Assembly (NCBI RefSeq): GCF_964063345.1
Contig: NZ_OZ061318.1
Span: 4,464,001-4,528,000 of the forward strand
Length of the DNA: 64,000 nt
Direction: 5' to 3'
Source of the DNA: Pseudomonas lini
Lineage (GTDB): Bacteria; Pseudomonadota; Gammaproteobacteria; Pseudomonadales; Pseudomonadaceae
The notes beneath the pieces are model-generated. The model made no database searches. It saw only the letters and a list, made by a program, of their open reading frames with translations, and had not been told where the DNA came from. Both the position numbers and the translations under genes were made by a program. Positions 55,788 to 64,000 of the stretch are shown here, in pieces; positions within the stretch are counted from its first letter, which is position 1; each line of letters opens with the position of its first letter.

Positions 55788-58367
55788 TTAGATCCGTGTC
55801 TTTAATGTATAGAGCATTTCGAGTGCACGACGCGGTGTCATGTCATCCAGATCAAGTTTGGCCAGTTCATCCAGTACCGGATGCGGCAGGCTGGCGAACA
55901 TGTCGCTCTGCTGCGGCGCGGCCGGTTTACCTTTGGTTGGCTTTGGAACTTCATGAGGCAACGCTGTAGATTCCAGTCGGCTCAGATGCTCGCGAGCACG
56001 CACGATTACTTCGCTCGGCACACCAGCCAACTGCGCAACCGCCAGGCCATAGCTCTGGCTGGCAGGCCCAGGCAACACGTGGTGCAGGAACACGATGCGT
56101 TCGTTGTGCTCAGTGGCATTGAGGTGCACGTTGGCCACCAGCGGCTGGGCTTCCGGCAGCACTGTCAGCTCGAAATAATGTGTGGCGAACAATGTGTAGG
56201 CCCGCAGTTGCGCCAAGCGCTCTGCCGCGGCCCAGGCCAGGGACAGACCGTCGAAGGTGCTGGTGCCGCGACCGACTTCGTCCATCAGCACCAAGCTGCG
56301 TTCGGTGGCGTTGTGCAGGATGTTCGCGGTTTCGCTCATTTCGACCATGAAGGTCGATCGTCCACCCGCCAGGTCATCGCTGGAACCGATCCGGGTGAAG
56401 ATTCGGTCTACCAAGGACAATTCGCAACTGGCCGCCGGCACGAAACTGCCGATATGCGCCAGCAGTACGATCAATGCGGTCTGACGCATGTAGGTGGATT
56501 TACCGCCCATGTTCGGACCGGTGATCACCAGCATGCGGGTGCTGTCGTCGAGGCTAAGGTCGTTCGCCACGAACGGCGTGGTGAGTACTTGCTCGACCAC
56601 CGGATGGCGACCCTGGGTGATGCGCATGCACGGCTCGCTGACGAAACGCGGGCAGTTCAGGTCCAGATTCAGTGCGCGCTCGGCGAGGTTGCTCAGCACG
56701 TCCAGCTCGGCCAGTGCGGCGGCCGTGTCTTGCAAGGGCGGCAATTGGGCGATCAAGTCTTCGAGCAGCGCTTCGTAGAGCATTTTCTCGCGAGCCAGGG
56801 CGCGGCTCTTGGCTGACAGTGCCTTGTCTTCGAACGCCTTCAGTTCTGGCGTGATGAAGCGCTCGGCACCTTTGAGGGTCTGCCGGCGAATATAGTCCGC
56901 AGGCGCCGATTCAGCCTGCTTGCTCGGCAACTCGATGAAGTAACCGTGAATCCGGTTGTAGCCGACCTTCAAGTGCGACAGACCGGTGCGGGCCTTTTCA
57001 CGCGCTTCGAGATCGATCAGGAACTGCCCGGCGTTTTCGCTGAGCGATTGCAGATCGTCCAACTCGGCGTCGTAACCGGTTTTCAACACGCCACCGTCAC
57101 GGATGACGGCGGGCGGGTTGTCGATAATGGCTTTTTCCAGCAGCGCCGCCAGTTCCGGATAGGTGCTGGTGGTCGTCGCCAGTTGAATGATGTGCGGAGC
57201 CTCAAGCTCGGCCATCGCTACCTGCAACTCTGGCAGTGCACCGAGGGCATCGCGCAGACGCGCCAAGTCACGAGGACGGGCATTGCGCAGGCCGATCCGC
57301 GCCAGAATCCGCTCGATGTCACCGATTTCCTTGAGCTGCGGTTGCAGTTTCTCGAAGCGGTAACCATCGAGCAGGCAGGTAATCGAAGTCTGGCGCGCCA
57401 GCAGTACGGTCAAATCCCGCAGCGGACGGTTCAGCCAGCGAGTCAGCAAGCGGCTGCCCATGGCGGTCTGGCAGCGATCGACCACCGATTGCAAGGTGTT
57501 GTCGCGACCGCCGGCCAGGTTGGTGTCCAGTTCCAGGTTGCGACGGCTCGCGCCGTCCAGCACCACAGTGTCGTCCAGGCGTTCATGACGCAGGCTGCGC
57601 AAGTGCGGCAGGGCGGTGCGCTGGGTTTCCTTGGCGTAGCTGAGCAGGCAGCCAGCAGCGCCGATCGCCAGGGTCAGGTTCTCGCAGCCGAAACCTTTCA
57701 GGTCCTGGGTGGAAAACTGCTGGCAAAGACTTTTCAACGCCGAGTCGCGCTCGAAATCCCACGGCGCACGGCGACGAACCCCACGGCGCTTTTCCGCCGG
57801 CAGGTCTTTCGGCCAGTCGTCCGGGATCATCAGCTCTACCGGATTGACCCGCTCCAGTTCCGCCAGCAGGTTTTCCCAGCCTTTGATCTCCAGCACAGTG
57901 AAGTTGCCGCTGGTGATGTCCAGCACCGCCAGACCGAACAGACGCTCGTCACCCAGCACCGCCGCGATCAGGTTGTCCCGACGCTCATCCAGCAGCGCTT
58001 CATCGCTGACCGTGCCGGGGGTGATGATCCGCACCACCTGACGATCCACCGGGCCTTTGCTGGTGGCCGGGTCGCCGACCTGCTCACAAATCACCACCGA
58101 CTCGCCGAGCTTCACCAGTTTCGCCAGGTAACCTTCCGCGGCGTGGTAAGGAATCCCACACATCGGAATCGCCTGACCCGCCGATTGCCCACGAGCCGTC
58201 AGGGTGATGTCCAGCAACTTGGCGGCCTTCTTCGCGTCTTCATAGAAGATCTCGTAGAAGTCGCCCATGCGATAGAACATCAGCTGGTCAGGGTGCTGGT
58301 TCTTCAGGCGCCAGTACTGCTGCATCATTGGCGTGTGGCTGGATAAATCTGAAATTGCTTTATTCAT
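55788..58367 (-). CDS. mutS: DNA mismatch repair protein MutS
   Basis: Mismatch recognition ATPase. 859 residues. The mismatch-binding Phe-X-Glu is in [16 protein letters not shown] (about 34-49). Walker [10 protein letters not shown] (about 617-625), Walker [16 protein letters not shown], and the [10 protein letters not shown] switch follow. The tetramerisation tail is present. ATG 58367 gives [19 protein letters not shown]; the frame is open to 58475 but that stretch is not family-like. In many pseudomonads the next gene is cinA then recA; here the accessory cassette intervenes. Confidence 0.97.
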   Translation of the reverse strand: MNKAISDLSSHTPMMQQYWRLKNQHPDQLMFYRMGDFYEIFYEDAKKAAKLLDITLTARGQSAGQAIPMCGIPYHAAEGYLAKLVKLGESVVICEQVGDPATSKGPVDRQVVRIITPGTVSDEALLDERRDNLIAAVLGDERLFGLAVLDITSGNFTVLEIKGWENLLAELERVNPVELMIPDDWPKDLPAEKRRGVRRRAPWDFERDSALKSLCQQFSTQDLKGFGCENLTLAIGAAGCLLSYAKETQRTALPHLRSLRHERLDDTVVLDGASRRNLELDTNLAGGRDNTLQSVVDRCQTAMGSRLLTRWLNRPLRDLTVLLARQTSITCLLDGYRFEKLQPQLKEIGDIERILARIGLRNARPRDLARLRDALGALPELQVAMAELEAPHIIQLATTTSTYPELAALLEKAIIDNPPAVIRDGGVLKTGYDAELDDLQSLSENAGQFLIDLEAREKARTGLSHLKVGYNRIHGYFIELPSKQAESAPADYIRRQTLKGAERFITPELKAFEDKALSAKSRALAREKMLYEALLEDLIAQLPPLQDTAAALAELDVLSNLAERALNLDLNCPRFVSEPCMRITQGRHPVVEQVLTTPFVANDLSLDDSTRMLVITGPNMGGKSTYMRQTALIVLLAHIGSFVPAASCELSLVDRIFTRIGSSDDLAGGRSTFMVEMSETANILHNATERSLVLMDEVGRGTSTFDGLSLAWAAAERLAQLRAYTLFATHYFELTVLPEAQPLVANVHLNATEHNERIVFLHHVLPGPASQSYGLAVAQLAGVPSEVIVRAREHLSRLESTALPHEVPKPTKGKPAAPQQSDMFASLPHPVLDELAKLDLDDMTPRRALEMLYTLKTRI

Positions 58368-58674
58368 CAGTGGCTTATGGATAAATATCAAAGTCTTGGG
58401 CGGAAATGGGCGTTTCGATTCGCAAATTGCGACTCTATAGCCTCGCGGGGTCAGCACATGACGCAAGGTTAACATGCCTGGTGATTGTGAGTCGGGAGCC
58501 GGCAGCGTTGGGGGCTTTTCTATGATGCCTGAGCATTTGCGCTTGCGGCGGCGTCTCGACGGTATTGCGAAAGTAGTGGGGTGAGCGGCAGAGGTGCCTG
58601 GATCGAACCTAAGCGGTGTATCATGCTGCGCGATCTTTTTTAATTACTCCTTTAAGCATTGAAGTGAACTTTAA
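58368..58674. other. mutS / glycan-cassette divergent intergenic region
   Basis: A 307-base gap with no gene I can support. A TATCAT at 58619-58624 could be a -10 for the cassette, without a convincing -35. The last 50 bases turn AT-rich (a run of six Ts, then TTAAGCATTGAAG). No REP, IS end or repeat of mutS sequence is seen. Confidence 0.5.
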
Positions 58675-59691
58675 ATGGATTTTTATCCCTGTTTCCTATC
58701 CGTGGTTTTCGTCGTGCGCAATCAAGCGCTCTCGATCGAGAAAATCCTCACGGATGCCGCGTCTGTTATCGGCCAGATTGTCAGTGATTATGAGCTGATC
58801 ATCGTCGACAACGCCTCGGACGACGACAGTGTTGCCGTCATGAAACGTTTGACCGGTGAACAGGGACTGGCCAATCTGCAGGTGTATGCCCTGACTCAGG
58901 AAGTAGACGCCGACGCGGCCTCTTGGGTCGGAATGGAGAATGCGCTAGGGGATTTCGTGGCGGTCATCGATCCGTTGGCGGATGACATCGGCTTCTTGCC
59001 TGAAATGCTGGATCAGGCGGTCAGAGGTGCCGACGTGGTGTTTGCCAACAATGAGCAGAAACCGGTGCAGAGTCTGGCGTACCGCTCGGCGTTCACGCTG
59101 TTTCATGGGCTTTATAACTGGTTCAACGGTGTGCACCTCGCCAAAGAGGCCCCGTTCTACCGCATCCTCAGTAAAAGCGTGATCAATTTCATTCTTCAGC
59201 ACCCGCAGCCGACGGTCACTTATCGTCATTTGCCGGCTACCGGTGGGTTTTCCCGTGCCTACCTGAGTTACAGCTCGATGCCCAAAGCGTGCCCGAAGAA
59301 ACGCTTGGGTGAGAGCATCGACCGTGGCATGCGCCTGCTGGTCTCGACCACCCGAGCGCCGATGCGTCTGGTAACAACGCTGTCGCTGTTCGGGGCCGTG
59401 GCCAATCTGGTCTATTGCGTTTATGTGGTCGCCGTCGGTCTGTTGAAAACCGATGTGGCACCGGGCTGGATCAGTGTTTCGTTGCAGCAGTCAGGGATGT
59501 TTTTCCTTATCTCTCTGGTGCTACTGGTGTTGGGCGAGTACATCCTGAACATGGCCAGCCTGTCAAATGAGGGGCCCAGATACCATGTGGGTCAGGAATT
59601 CACCAGTGCGCGCATGACCCGTCTGGAGAAACTGAATATCGAAGAGGTGAGTTCAAAGCCGGCCACGGTCGTCAGTGACAGGGCTTCCTGA
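58675..59691 (+). CDS. Membrane-anchored GT2 glycosyltransferase
   Basis: 338 residues. The N-terminal GT-A domain (about 5-215) opens LSVVFVVRNQALSIEKILTD and has the nucleotide-binding IIVDNASDD (42-50). The acidic site reads VIDPLADD (97-104) rather than the usual DADLQ-type motif. Two C-terminal membrane helices (about 232-257 and 272-292) and a polar tail follow, the layout of GtrB/DPM-type enzymes that load sugars on polyprenyl phosphate. Specificity unknown. It is the first gene of the cassette. The start has only AAGTGA upstream and the stop shares its A with the next ATG (TGATG). Confidence 0.85.
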   Translation: MDFYPCFLSVVFVVRNQALSIEKILTDAASVIGQIVSDYELIIVDNASDDDSVAVMKRLTGEQGLANLQVYALTQEVDADAASWVGMENALGDFVAVIDPLADDIGFLPEMLDQAVRGADVVFANNEQKPVQSLAYRSAFTLFHGLYNWFNGVHLAKEAPFYRILSKSVINFILQHPQPTVTYRHLPATGGFSRAYLSYSSMPKACPKKRLGESIDRGMRLLVSTTRAPMRLVTTLSLFGAVANLVYCVYVVAVGLLKTDVAPGWISVSLQQSGMFFLISLVLLVLGEYILNMASLSNEGPRYHVGQEFTSARMTRLEKLNIEEVSSKPATVVSDRAS

Positions 59692-60848
59692 TGCAGAACC
59701 GGCATCCCGATCAGGATGTGGTGGTGATCGGCGGCGGGTTTTACGGTGCTGTCATCGCTGTTTACCTGGCCAGGCAACGTGGCCTCAAGCGTGTAGTGCT
59801 CGTGGAGCGGGAACCGCAGCTAATGACGCGCGCCTCCTACAATAATCAGGCGCGGGTGCATAACGGTTTTCACTACCCGCGTAGCTTTACCACGGCCTAT
59901 CGCAGCCGGGTCAATTTGCCCCGTTTTGTCCGCGACTGGCCAGAGGCGGTCAAGACTGACCTCACCAAGCTCTACGCCATCGCCCGCCGCAACTCGAAAT
60001 GCACGGCTCGGCAGTTCGAGCGGTTTTGCCGGAACATCGGTGCCGAGATCCAGGTAGCGGACCCAGGCTTGCGTGCACTGTTTGACCCCCGTCTGATCGA
60101 AGAAGTGTTTCTGGTTGAGGAGCACGCGTTCGACAGCACGAAACTGGCCGCCTGGGCTGAGCGTGAACTCAGCGAGAGCGGGGTGCAGATTCGTTATCAG
60201 ACCCGAGTGACGGCGATTTCGAGATCCGCTGACGCAGCGCTGAACGTCACGGTTCAGAGACGCGACGGTATCCTGGAGCAGTTGTCCAGCCGGTATGTAT
60301 TCAACTGCAGTTACAGCGGCCTCAATCAGCTGACGGGAGATTTCCCCGGCGTCAGCACCGGTCTGAAGCAGGAGATCACCGAGATGGCACTGATGCAGAT
60401 GCCTCCGGCTCTGGACGACTTGGGGGTAACAGTGATGGATGGGCCATTTTTTTCGATGATGCCATTCCCGGCTCGCGGTCTGCATACATTGTCCCATGTC
60501 CGCTATACCCCGCATTTGCACTGGAATGACCAGCAGGGTCTCGATCCCTACCGAAAACTGGCGCAATACGACCGTGTCAGCCGTGTGGATCGGATGATTC
60601 GCGACGTCGGTCGCTACATCCCCGCGATGCTCGATGCGCGCTATGTGGAGTCGCTGTTCGAAATCAAAACCGTGCTGGTGAAGAATGAGAGTGACGATGG
60701 TCGGCCCATTCTGTTTGAGAAACATGCCGAGCTGCCGGGTTGTTATTCGGTGTTGGGCGGAAAAATCGACAATGTTTACGATGTTCTGGAAAAGCTCGAT
60801 TCGGAAGAATTTCCAATGAGTCAGCTGGGGAACAGCCAGGAGCAATAA
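59691..60848 (+). CDS. FAD-dependent oxidoreductase (DAO fold)
   Basis: 385 residues. N-terminal dinucleotide motif VVVIGGGFYGAVIAVYLARQ (10-29) ending at the ribose-binding acid in VLVERE, and a late GGKIDNVYDVLEKL FAD-contact segment. The block RASYNNQARVHNGFHYPRS (about 46-64) recalls oxidases found in surface-polysaccharide clusters. No signal peptide or membrane segment. The substrate is unknown; given its neighbours, a sugar or sugar-nucleotide is likely (inference). Coupled to the GT2 gene by TGATG. The next gene begins after its TAA with no gap. Confidence 0.8.
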   Translation: MQNRHPDQDVVVIGGGFYGAVIAVYLARQRGLKRVVLVEREPQLMTRASYNNQARVHNGFHYPRSFTTAYRSRVNLPRFVRDWPEAVKTDLTKLYAIARRNSKCTARQFERFCRNIGAEIQVADPGLRALFDPRLIEEVFLVEEHAFDSTKLAAWAERELSESGVQIRYQTRVTAISRSADAALNVTVQRRDGILEQLSSRYVFNCSYSGLNQLTGDFPGVSTGLKQEITEMALMQMPPALDDLGVTVMDGPFFSMMPFPARGLHTLSHVRYTPHLHWNDQQGLDPYRKLAQYDRVSRVDRMIRDVGRYIPAMLDARYVESLFEIKTVLVKNESDDGRPILFEKHAELPGCYSVLGGKIDNVYDVLEKLDSEEFPMSQLGNSQEQ

Positions 60849-61628
60849 ATGAACAATGCATTGATAGGTTTCTCGGGTTTTGTGGGAGGGACGCTACTCA
60901 AGCAAGCGCAGTTCGAGTCGCTTTATCGTTCGACCAACATCGCCGATATTGAAGGGCAATCGTTCGATACGGTGGTATGTGCTGGTGCGCCTGCGCAGAA
61001 GTGGATCGCCAACCGTGAACCTGAAGCCGATCGATTGAAAATCGAAGGTTTGATCGCCCACCTGAAGACACTCACTTGTCGCCGGTTCATCCTCATCAGC
61101 ACAGTCGATGTGTTCAAGAAAGCGGTGGACGTCGATGAAGACACGCCTGTGGATGAGGCTGGGTTGCACGCTTATGGTTTGCACCGTCGTTTGCTGGAGA
61201 AGTTCGTCGAGGCGCATTTCCCCGAGCACTTGATCGTTCGCCTTCCAGGGCTGGTAGGCCCGGGCCTGCGCAAGAACGTGATCTTCGACTTCCTGAATGA
61301 CAACAATCTGCAGGCGATCGATAGCCGTGGCGTGTTTCAGTTCTATCCGATGGTCAATCTCTGGTATGACATCCAATTGGCACTGCACGCCGGACTGAAG
61401 CTGGTGCACCTCACCGCAGCGCCGATCAGCGTGGCGGATGTTTCGCTGGGCGGGTTCGGTCAGACGTTCAACACCACATTGGGTAACCCGATCGGGTTCT
61501 ACGACATGCAAACGCGCCATGCGTCGGTATTTGGGGCATCCGGTCGCTATCAGTACAGCGCCCGTGAAACCCTGCAGGCGGTCAGGGCCTATGCGCAATC
61601 CGAGCCATGTGCGGTCGTGAATCCATGA
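60849..61628 (+). CDS. Short SDR-like sugar-nucleotide epimerase/reductase
   Basis: 259 residues, shorter than typical extended SDRs. Rossmann motif ALIGFSGFVGGTLLKQ (4-19), a serine region FILISTVDVFK (80-90), and the catalytic tyrosine in HAYGLHRRLLEKF (Y109). The residue four after the tyrosine is Arg113, where the classical YxxxK has lysine. The C-terminal half holds GLVGPGLRKNVIFD and a substrate-lid-like region. It may be an epimerase, dehydratase or reductase; the sequence does not decide. Its stop overlaps the next start (ATGA). Confidence 0.78.
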   Translation: MNNALIGFSGFVGGTLLKQAQFESLYRSTNIADIEGQSFDTVVCAGAPAQKWIANREPEADRLKIEGLIAHLKTLTCRRFILISTVDVFKKAVDVDEDTPVDEAGLHAYGLHRRLLEKFVEAHFPEHLIVRLPGLVGPGLRKNVIFDFLNDNNLQAIDSRGVFQFYPMVNLWYDIQLALHAGLKLVHLTAAPISVADVSLGGFGQTFNTTLGNPIGFYDMQTRHASVFGASGRYQYSARETLQAVRAYAQSEPCAVVNP

Positions 61629-62461
61629 GGCTGGCTATTTCCAACATCGCCTGGGACGTCGCTGAAGATCAAGCGGTGGCCGAATTGCTGCAACGCTATG
61701 GCGTCGATGCCATCGATATTGCGCCAGGCAAATACTTTCCCGTACCAGCAGATGCTAGCGCCCAAGACATCGCACGGGTCAAAAGCTGGTGGGCTGAGCG
61801 TGGGATCGAAATCACCGGCATGCAGTCATTGCTGTTCGGCACCACCGGACTGAACGTGTTTGGCTCCGATGAAAGTCAGACCGCGCTGTTGCGACACCTG
61901 AGCGCAATCTGCCGGATTGCCGGGGAACTGGGGGCCACGCGGCTGGTATTCGGTTCGCCGAAAAATCGCGATCGAACCGGCCTGAATGATCAGCAGGCTC
62001 TGGACGCAGCAGTGAGGTTTTTCCGGAAGTTGGGCGATGTCGCCCAAGACAATGGTGTCTTCATTTGCCTGGAACCGAACCCGGTCTGCTACGGCGCGAA
62101 CTTCATGACCACCAGTCCTGAAACTGCGCATGTGGTGCGCCAGGTTGCTCATCCCGCCATCCGAATGCAATTCGATACCGGTGCGCTGGCCATCAACGAT
62201 GAAAACCCTCTGACGCTGTTGGAAGATAGTGCCGAGCTGATCGGCCATGTGCATGCCAGTGAACCGAACCTGGTGCCGTTGGGTGACGGTGGCACCGAAC
62301 ACGGGAGTATGAGCGCTGCCGTGCAGCGCTATCTGCCGGAGCATGTGGTGTCCATCGAAATGGTCGCCACGGCCAACGAGCCGCATATCGTCTCGATTGA
62401 ACGTGCGTTGGCCAAAGCCATTCAGTTCTACGGCGTTCAAGATGAGGGGATTGTTCAATGA
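61625..62461 (+). CDS. TIM-barrel sugar (phosphate) isomerase/epimerase
   Basis: 278 residues of the xylose-isomerase-like AP endonuclease 2 family. Likely metal ligands: Glu in ICLEPNP (about 144), Asp in MQFDTGAL (about 180), His in GHVHASEP (about 205) and Glu in VSIEMVA (about 240), the E-D-H-E set of the family. ATG 61625 overlaps the previous gene. It probably isomerises a free or phosphorylated sugar or keto-intermediate for this pathway. Overlaps the next gene by ATGA. Confidence 0.82.
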   Translation: MRLAISNIAWDVAEDQAVAELLQRYGVDAIDIAPGKYFPVPADASAQDIARVKSWWAERGIEITGMQSLLFGTTGLNVFGSDESQTALLRHLSAICRIAGELGATRLVFGSPKNRDRTGLNDQQALDAAVRFFRKLGDVAQDNGVFICLEPNPVCYGANFMTTSPETAHVVRQVAHPAIRMQFDTGALAINDENPLTLLEDSAELIGHVHASEPNLVPLGDGGTEHGSMSAAVQRYLPEHVVSIEMVATANEPHIVSIERALAKAIQFYGVQDEGIVQ

Positions 62462-62814
62462 AGTGGATGATTCTGATCCTGGGCATCTTGTCCAACGCCT
62501 CAGCCAGTGTGCTGATCAAGATTGCCATGACACCGCCTCGTCGGTTTCCGTCGCCTGCCGACCCGATGAGTGCGTTGAACAACTGGCCGTTCTGGCTGGG
62601 ACTGGGTCTTTATGGCACAGCGTTCCTGCTCTATGCCGCGGCACTCGCTCGTCTGCCACTGAACGTTGCACACCCTGTGTTGACGGCGGGCGCTGTGGCG
62701 GCCGTCGCTCTGTCCTCCGTCCTTGTTTTTCGTGAACCCTTCCACTGGACGACAGGGGCGGGGATTTTATTGGTAATTTCCGGCGTAGCGCTGATTACGG
62801 CGCGCGTGGCCTGA
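62458..62814 (+). CDS. Small SMR/EamA-like membrane protein, possible lipid-linked sugar flippase
   Basis: 118 residues, four predicted membrane helices (about 3-22, 45-63, 68-88, 97-116). The LPLNVAHPVLTAGAVAAVAL segment fits the small multidrug resistance fold. The glutamate of EmrE-type drug exporters is missing from helix 1 (LSNASASVLIKIA), as in ArnE/ArnF, which flip undecaprenyl-linked aminoarabinose. A flippase role is inferred from this and from the two flanking GT2 genes. The stop shares its A with the next ATG. Confidence 0.8.
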   Translation: MKWMILILGILSNASASVLIKIAMTPPRRFPSPADPMSALNNWPFWLGLGLYGTAFLLYAAALARLPLNVAHPVLTAGAVAAVALSSVLVFREPFHWTTGAGILLVISGVALITARVA

Positions 62815-63638
62815 TGGAACACAAAATGACGTCTTCTGTAATTGACCCTGTCGTACGCAGCACCTGGCAGGTACCTGCCTTTGATACACCGCTGTGGCTG
62901 GGCCGTCAGCATGCCTTTTGCGCGGTCATTCCGCTGATTAACGAAGGTGAACGGATCAAGAACCTGCTGGCCAGGATGGCTGCACTGGGCATCGCCTCCC
63001 ACGCCGACATCATTATTGTCGATGGCGGCAGCACCGATGGCTCTCTGGTGTTGGATGCGCTGCAACAGGTTGGTGTTCGTGGCCTGCTGGTGAAGACCGG
63101 CCCAGGCAAGCTCAGTGCACAATTGCGCTGCGCCTATGCATTTGCCCTGGATCAGGGTTACGAGGGCATTGTCACCATCGACGGCAACGACAAGGACGAT
63201 CCTGATGCCATCCCGCGTTTTATCGAGGCTCTCCAGCAGGGTGTCGACTTTGTCCAGGCCTCGCGCTTCGTGGACGGTGGCGTCGCGGAAAACACCCCTG
63301 CATCGCGGGACTTTGCAATTCGCTTCATTCACGCACCGATGTTGAGTCTGACTTCCGGTTTCAAATGGACCGACACCACCCAAGGATTCCGCGCATACAG
63401 CCGAAAGCTGTTGCTGGATCCGAAGGTAGCGATTTTTCGCGATGTGTTCATGACTTACGAGTTGCTGGCGTATCTGTCTTATCGCGCGCCAAAGCTGGGT
63501 TACCGCTGTGTGGAGTTGCCGACAGTGCGGCGCTACCCCAAAGGCGAGGTACCGACGAAGATCAGCGCCTTCAAGGGCAATCTGTCGGTGTTGGAGATAC
63601 TGTTTAAGGCGTGTCGGGGCGGGTTCAATCCCACATAA
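62814..63638 (+). CDS. GT2 glycosyltransferase (DPM/GtrB-like, soluble)
   Basis: 274 residues. AVIPLINEGERIKNLL (37-52), IIIVDGGSTDGS (66-77), the acidic site TIDGNDKDDPDAI (121-133) and the acceptor loop TDTTQGFRAYSRKLL (186-200) are as in polyprenyl-phosphate sugar synthases. No C-terminal membrane helices are seen, unlike the first GT2. ATG 62814 overlaps the SMR gene (TGATG); ATG 62826 is an alternative with no better ribosome site. Last gene of the tightly coupled six-gene unit. Confidence 0.85.
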   Translation: MEHKMTSSVIDPVVRSTWQVPAFDTPLWLGRQHAFCAVIPLINEGERIKNLLARMAALGIASHADIIIVDGGSTDGSLVLDALQQVGVRGLLVKTGPGKLSAQLRCAYAFALDQGYEGIVTIDGNDKDDPDAIPRFIEALQQGVDFVQASRFVDGGVAENTPASRDFAIRFIHAPMLSLTSGFKWTDTTQGFRAYSRKLLLDPKVAIFRDVFMTYELLAYLSYRAPKLGYRCVELPTVRRYPKGEVPTKISAFKGNLSVLEILFKACRGGFNPT

Positions 63639-63663
63639 TTCGACATCCAGTCTTGCAAGAAAA

Positions 63664-63691
63664 AGCGGCGCCCAATGGCGCCGTTGTTTAG
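63664..63691 (+). terminator. Hairpin after the cassette
   Basis: AGCGGCGCC pairs with GGCGCCGTT around CAAT (about 63664-63685), followed by GTTTA. It lies about 25 bases after the last GT2 stop and may separate the six-gene unit from the next gene. Confidence 0.6.
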
Positions 63692-63777
63692 CGAGATGAA
63701 TTTTCAGTAACGTCTCCGAGCAATATCTAGTCTTCTCGTACTCCCAATTTATTGTAGATTTTTTATGAGAGGTATTG

Positions 63778-64000
63778 GTGCTAAATATACTATTGATATT
63801 CTTTGTTTTTCTTGGGCTTGTAGCCTTTGTCTCAAGGGTTGTTTCTTCAAGATATCGCGCCGAGCATCCGGGTTCATTCGTATTTGCAATGGTCATTCTC
63901 TATATCTTCGGATGCGTGCAACAACTCGATCTCGGGGTAAAGATCGTTATTGGTTGCGCGGTAATTGGAGGATGTCTAGGTGCGTGGGCACTTGTGACTG
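63778..64000 (+). CDS. Membrane protein, N-terminal part (runs off the right edge)
   Basis: Translation from GTG 63778 gives VLNILLIFFVFLGLVAFVSR, a first membrane helix, then a charged loop (SSRYRAEHPGSF), and two more hydrophobic stretches (FAMVILYIFGCV and IVIGCAVIGGCLGAWALV). It stays open to base 64000. GAGAGG precedes the GTG by about six bases. A competing frame from ATG 63764 is also open but has no membrane pattern and odd composition. The DNA is AT-richer than upstream. A multi-spanning GtrC-like glycosyltransferase or polymerase would fit the cassette, but this is a guess from 74 residues. Confidence 0.65.
   Translation, partial: MLNILLIFFVFLGLVAFVSRVVSSRYRAEHPGSFVFAMVILYIFGCVQQLDLGVKIVIGCAVIGGCLGAWALVT

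Noticed and set aside
58368..64000. Tailocin or prophage genes at the mutS flank
   Set aside because: No phage structural, lysis, integrase or repressor-like products are seen; all genes are sugar or membrane related.

Overview
The window is chromosomal DNA from a fluorescent Pseudomonas, most likely the P. fluorescens group. The grounds are protein sequences of Pseudomonas type throughout, gene order typical of the genus (map/glnD/dapC opposite rpsB-tsf; the long rpsB-to-ispD envelope block; surE-pcm-nlpD-rpoS-rsmZ-fdxA-mutS), and scattered REP palindromes with the core TGTGGGAGCG...CGCTCCCACA. This assignment is inference; no database search was possible.

Layout. 1-399: start of an unrecognised gene that leaves the left edge. 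0.5-6 kb: plsB, a cold-shock gene, a small conserved hypothetical gene, rlmA and dapE. 6-9 kb: ndvB-type GH17/GT2 glucan synthase. 9-20 kb: sulfur transfer (tcdA, csdE, csdA), the succinylase branch of lysine/diaminopimelate synthesis (dapE, dapD, dapC) with a yffB-like gene, glnD and map. Inside this block sits an accessory pair of astacin-like metalloprotease genes, one intact and one broken by a single-base frameshift. 20-46 kb: almost continuous, all on the + strand: rpsB-tsf-pyrH-frr-uppS-cdsA-dxr-rseP-bamA-skp-lpxD-fabZ-lpxA-lpxB-rnhB-dnaE-accA-tilS-pyrG-kdsA-eno-ftsB-ispD. It joins translation, isoprenoid and undecaprenyl supply, phospholipid, lipid A and KDO synthesis, outer-membrane protein assembly, replication and division. 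46.7-49.7 kb: glutathione-dependent formaldehyde detoxification (LysR regulator, frmA, fghA). 49.7-54.9 kb: ispF-truD-surE-pcm-nlpD-rpoS, with a PsrA-type palindrome inside nlpD. 54.9-58.4 kb: the regulatory RNA RsmZ with its upstream GacA-type palindrome, then fdxA and mutS on the minus strand.

58.6-64 kb is accessory DNA next to mutS. Six tightly coupled genes encode a membrane-anchored GT2 glycosyltransferase, an FAD oxidoreductase, a short SDR-like sugar-nucleotide enzyme with an unusual YxxxR, a TIM-barrel sugar isomerase, an SMR/EamA-type small membrane protein and a soluble GT2. A seventh gene, an AT-rich membrane protein, runs off the right edge. The set looks like a pathway that makes an unusual sugar, loads it on a lipid carrier, flips it and transfers it to a surface glycan. 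I do not recognise it as a named system, and it is the best candidate here for something undescribed.

Most of the window is conserved core. I see no tRNA, rRNA, CRISPR array, insertion sequence or prophage genes.
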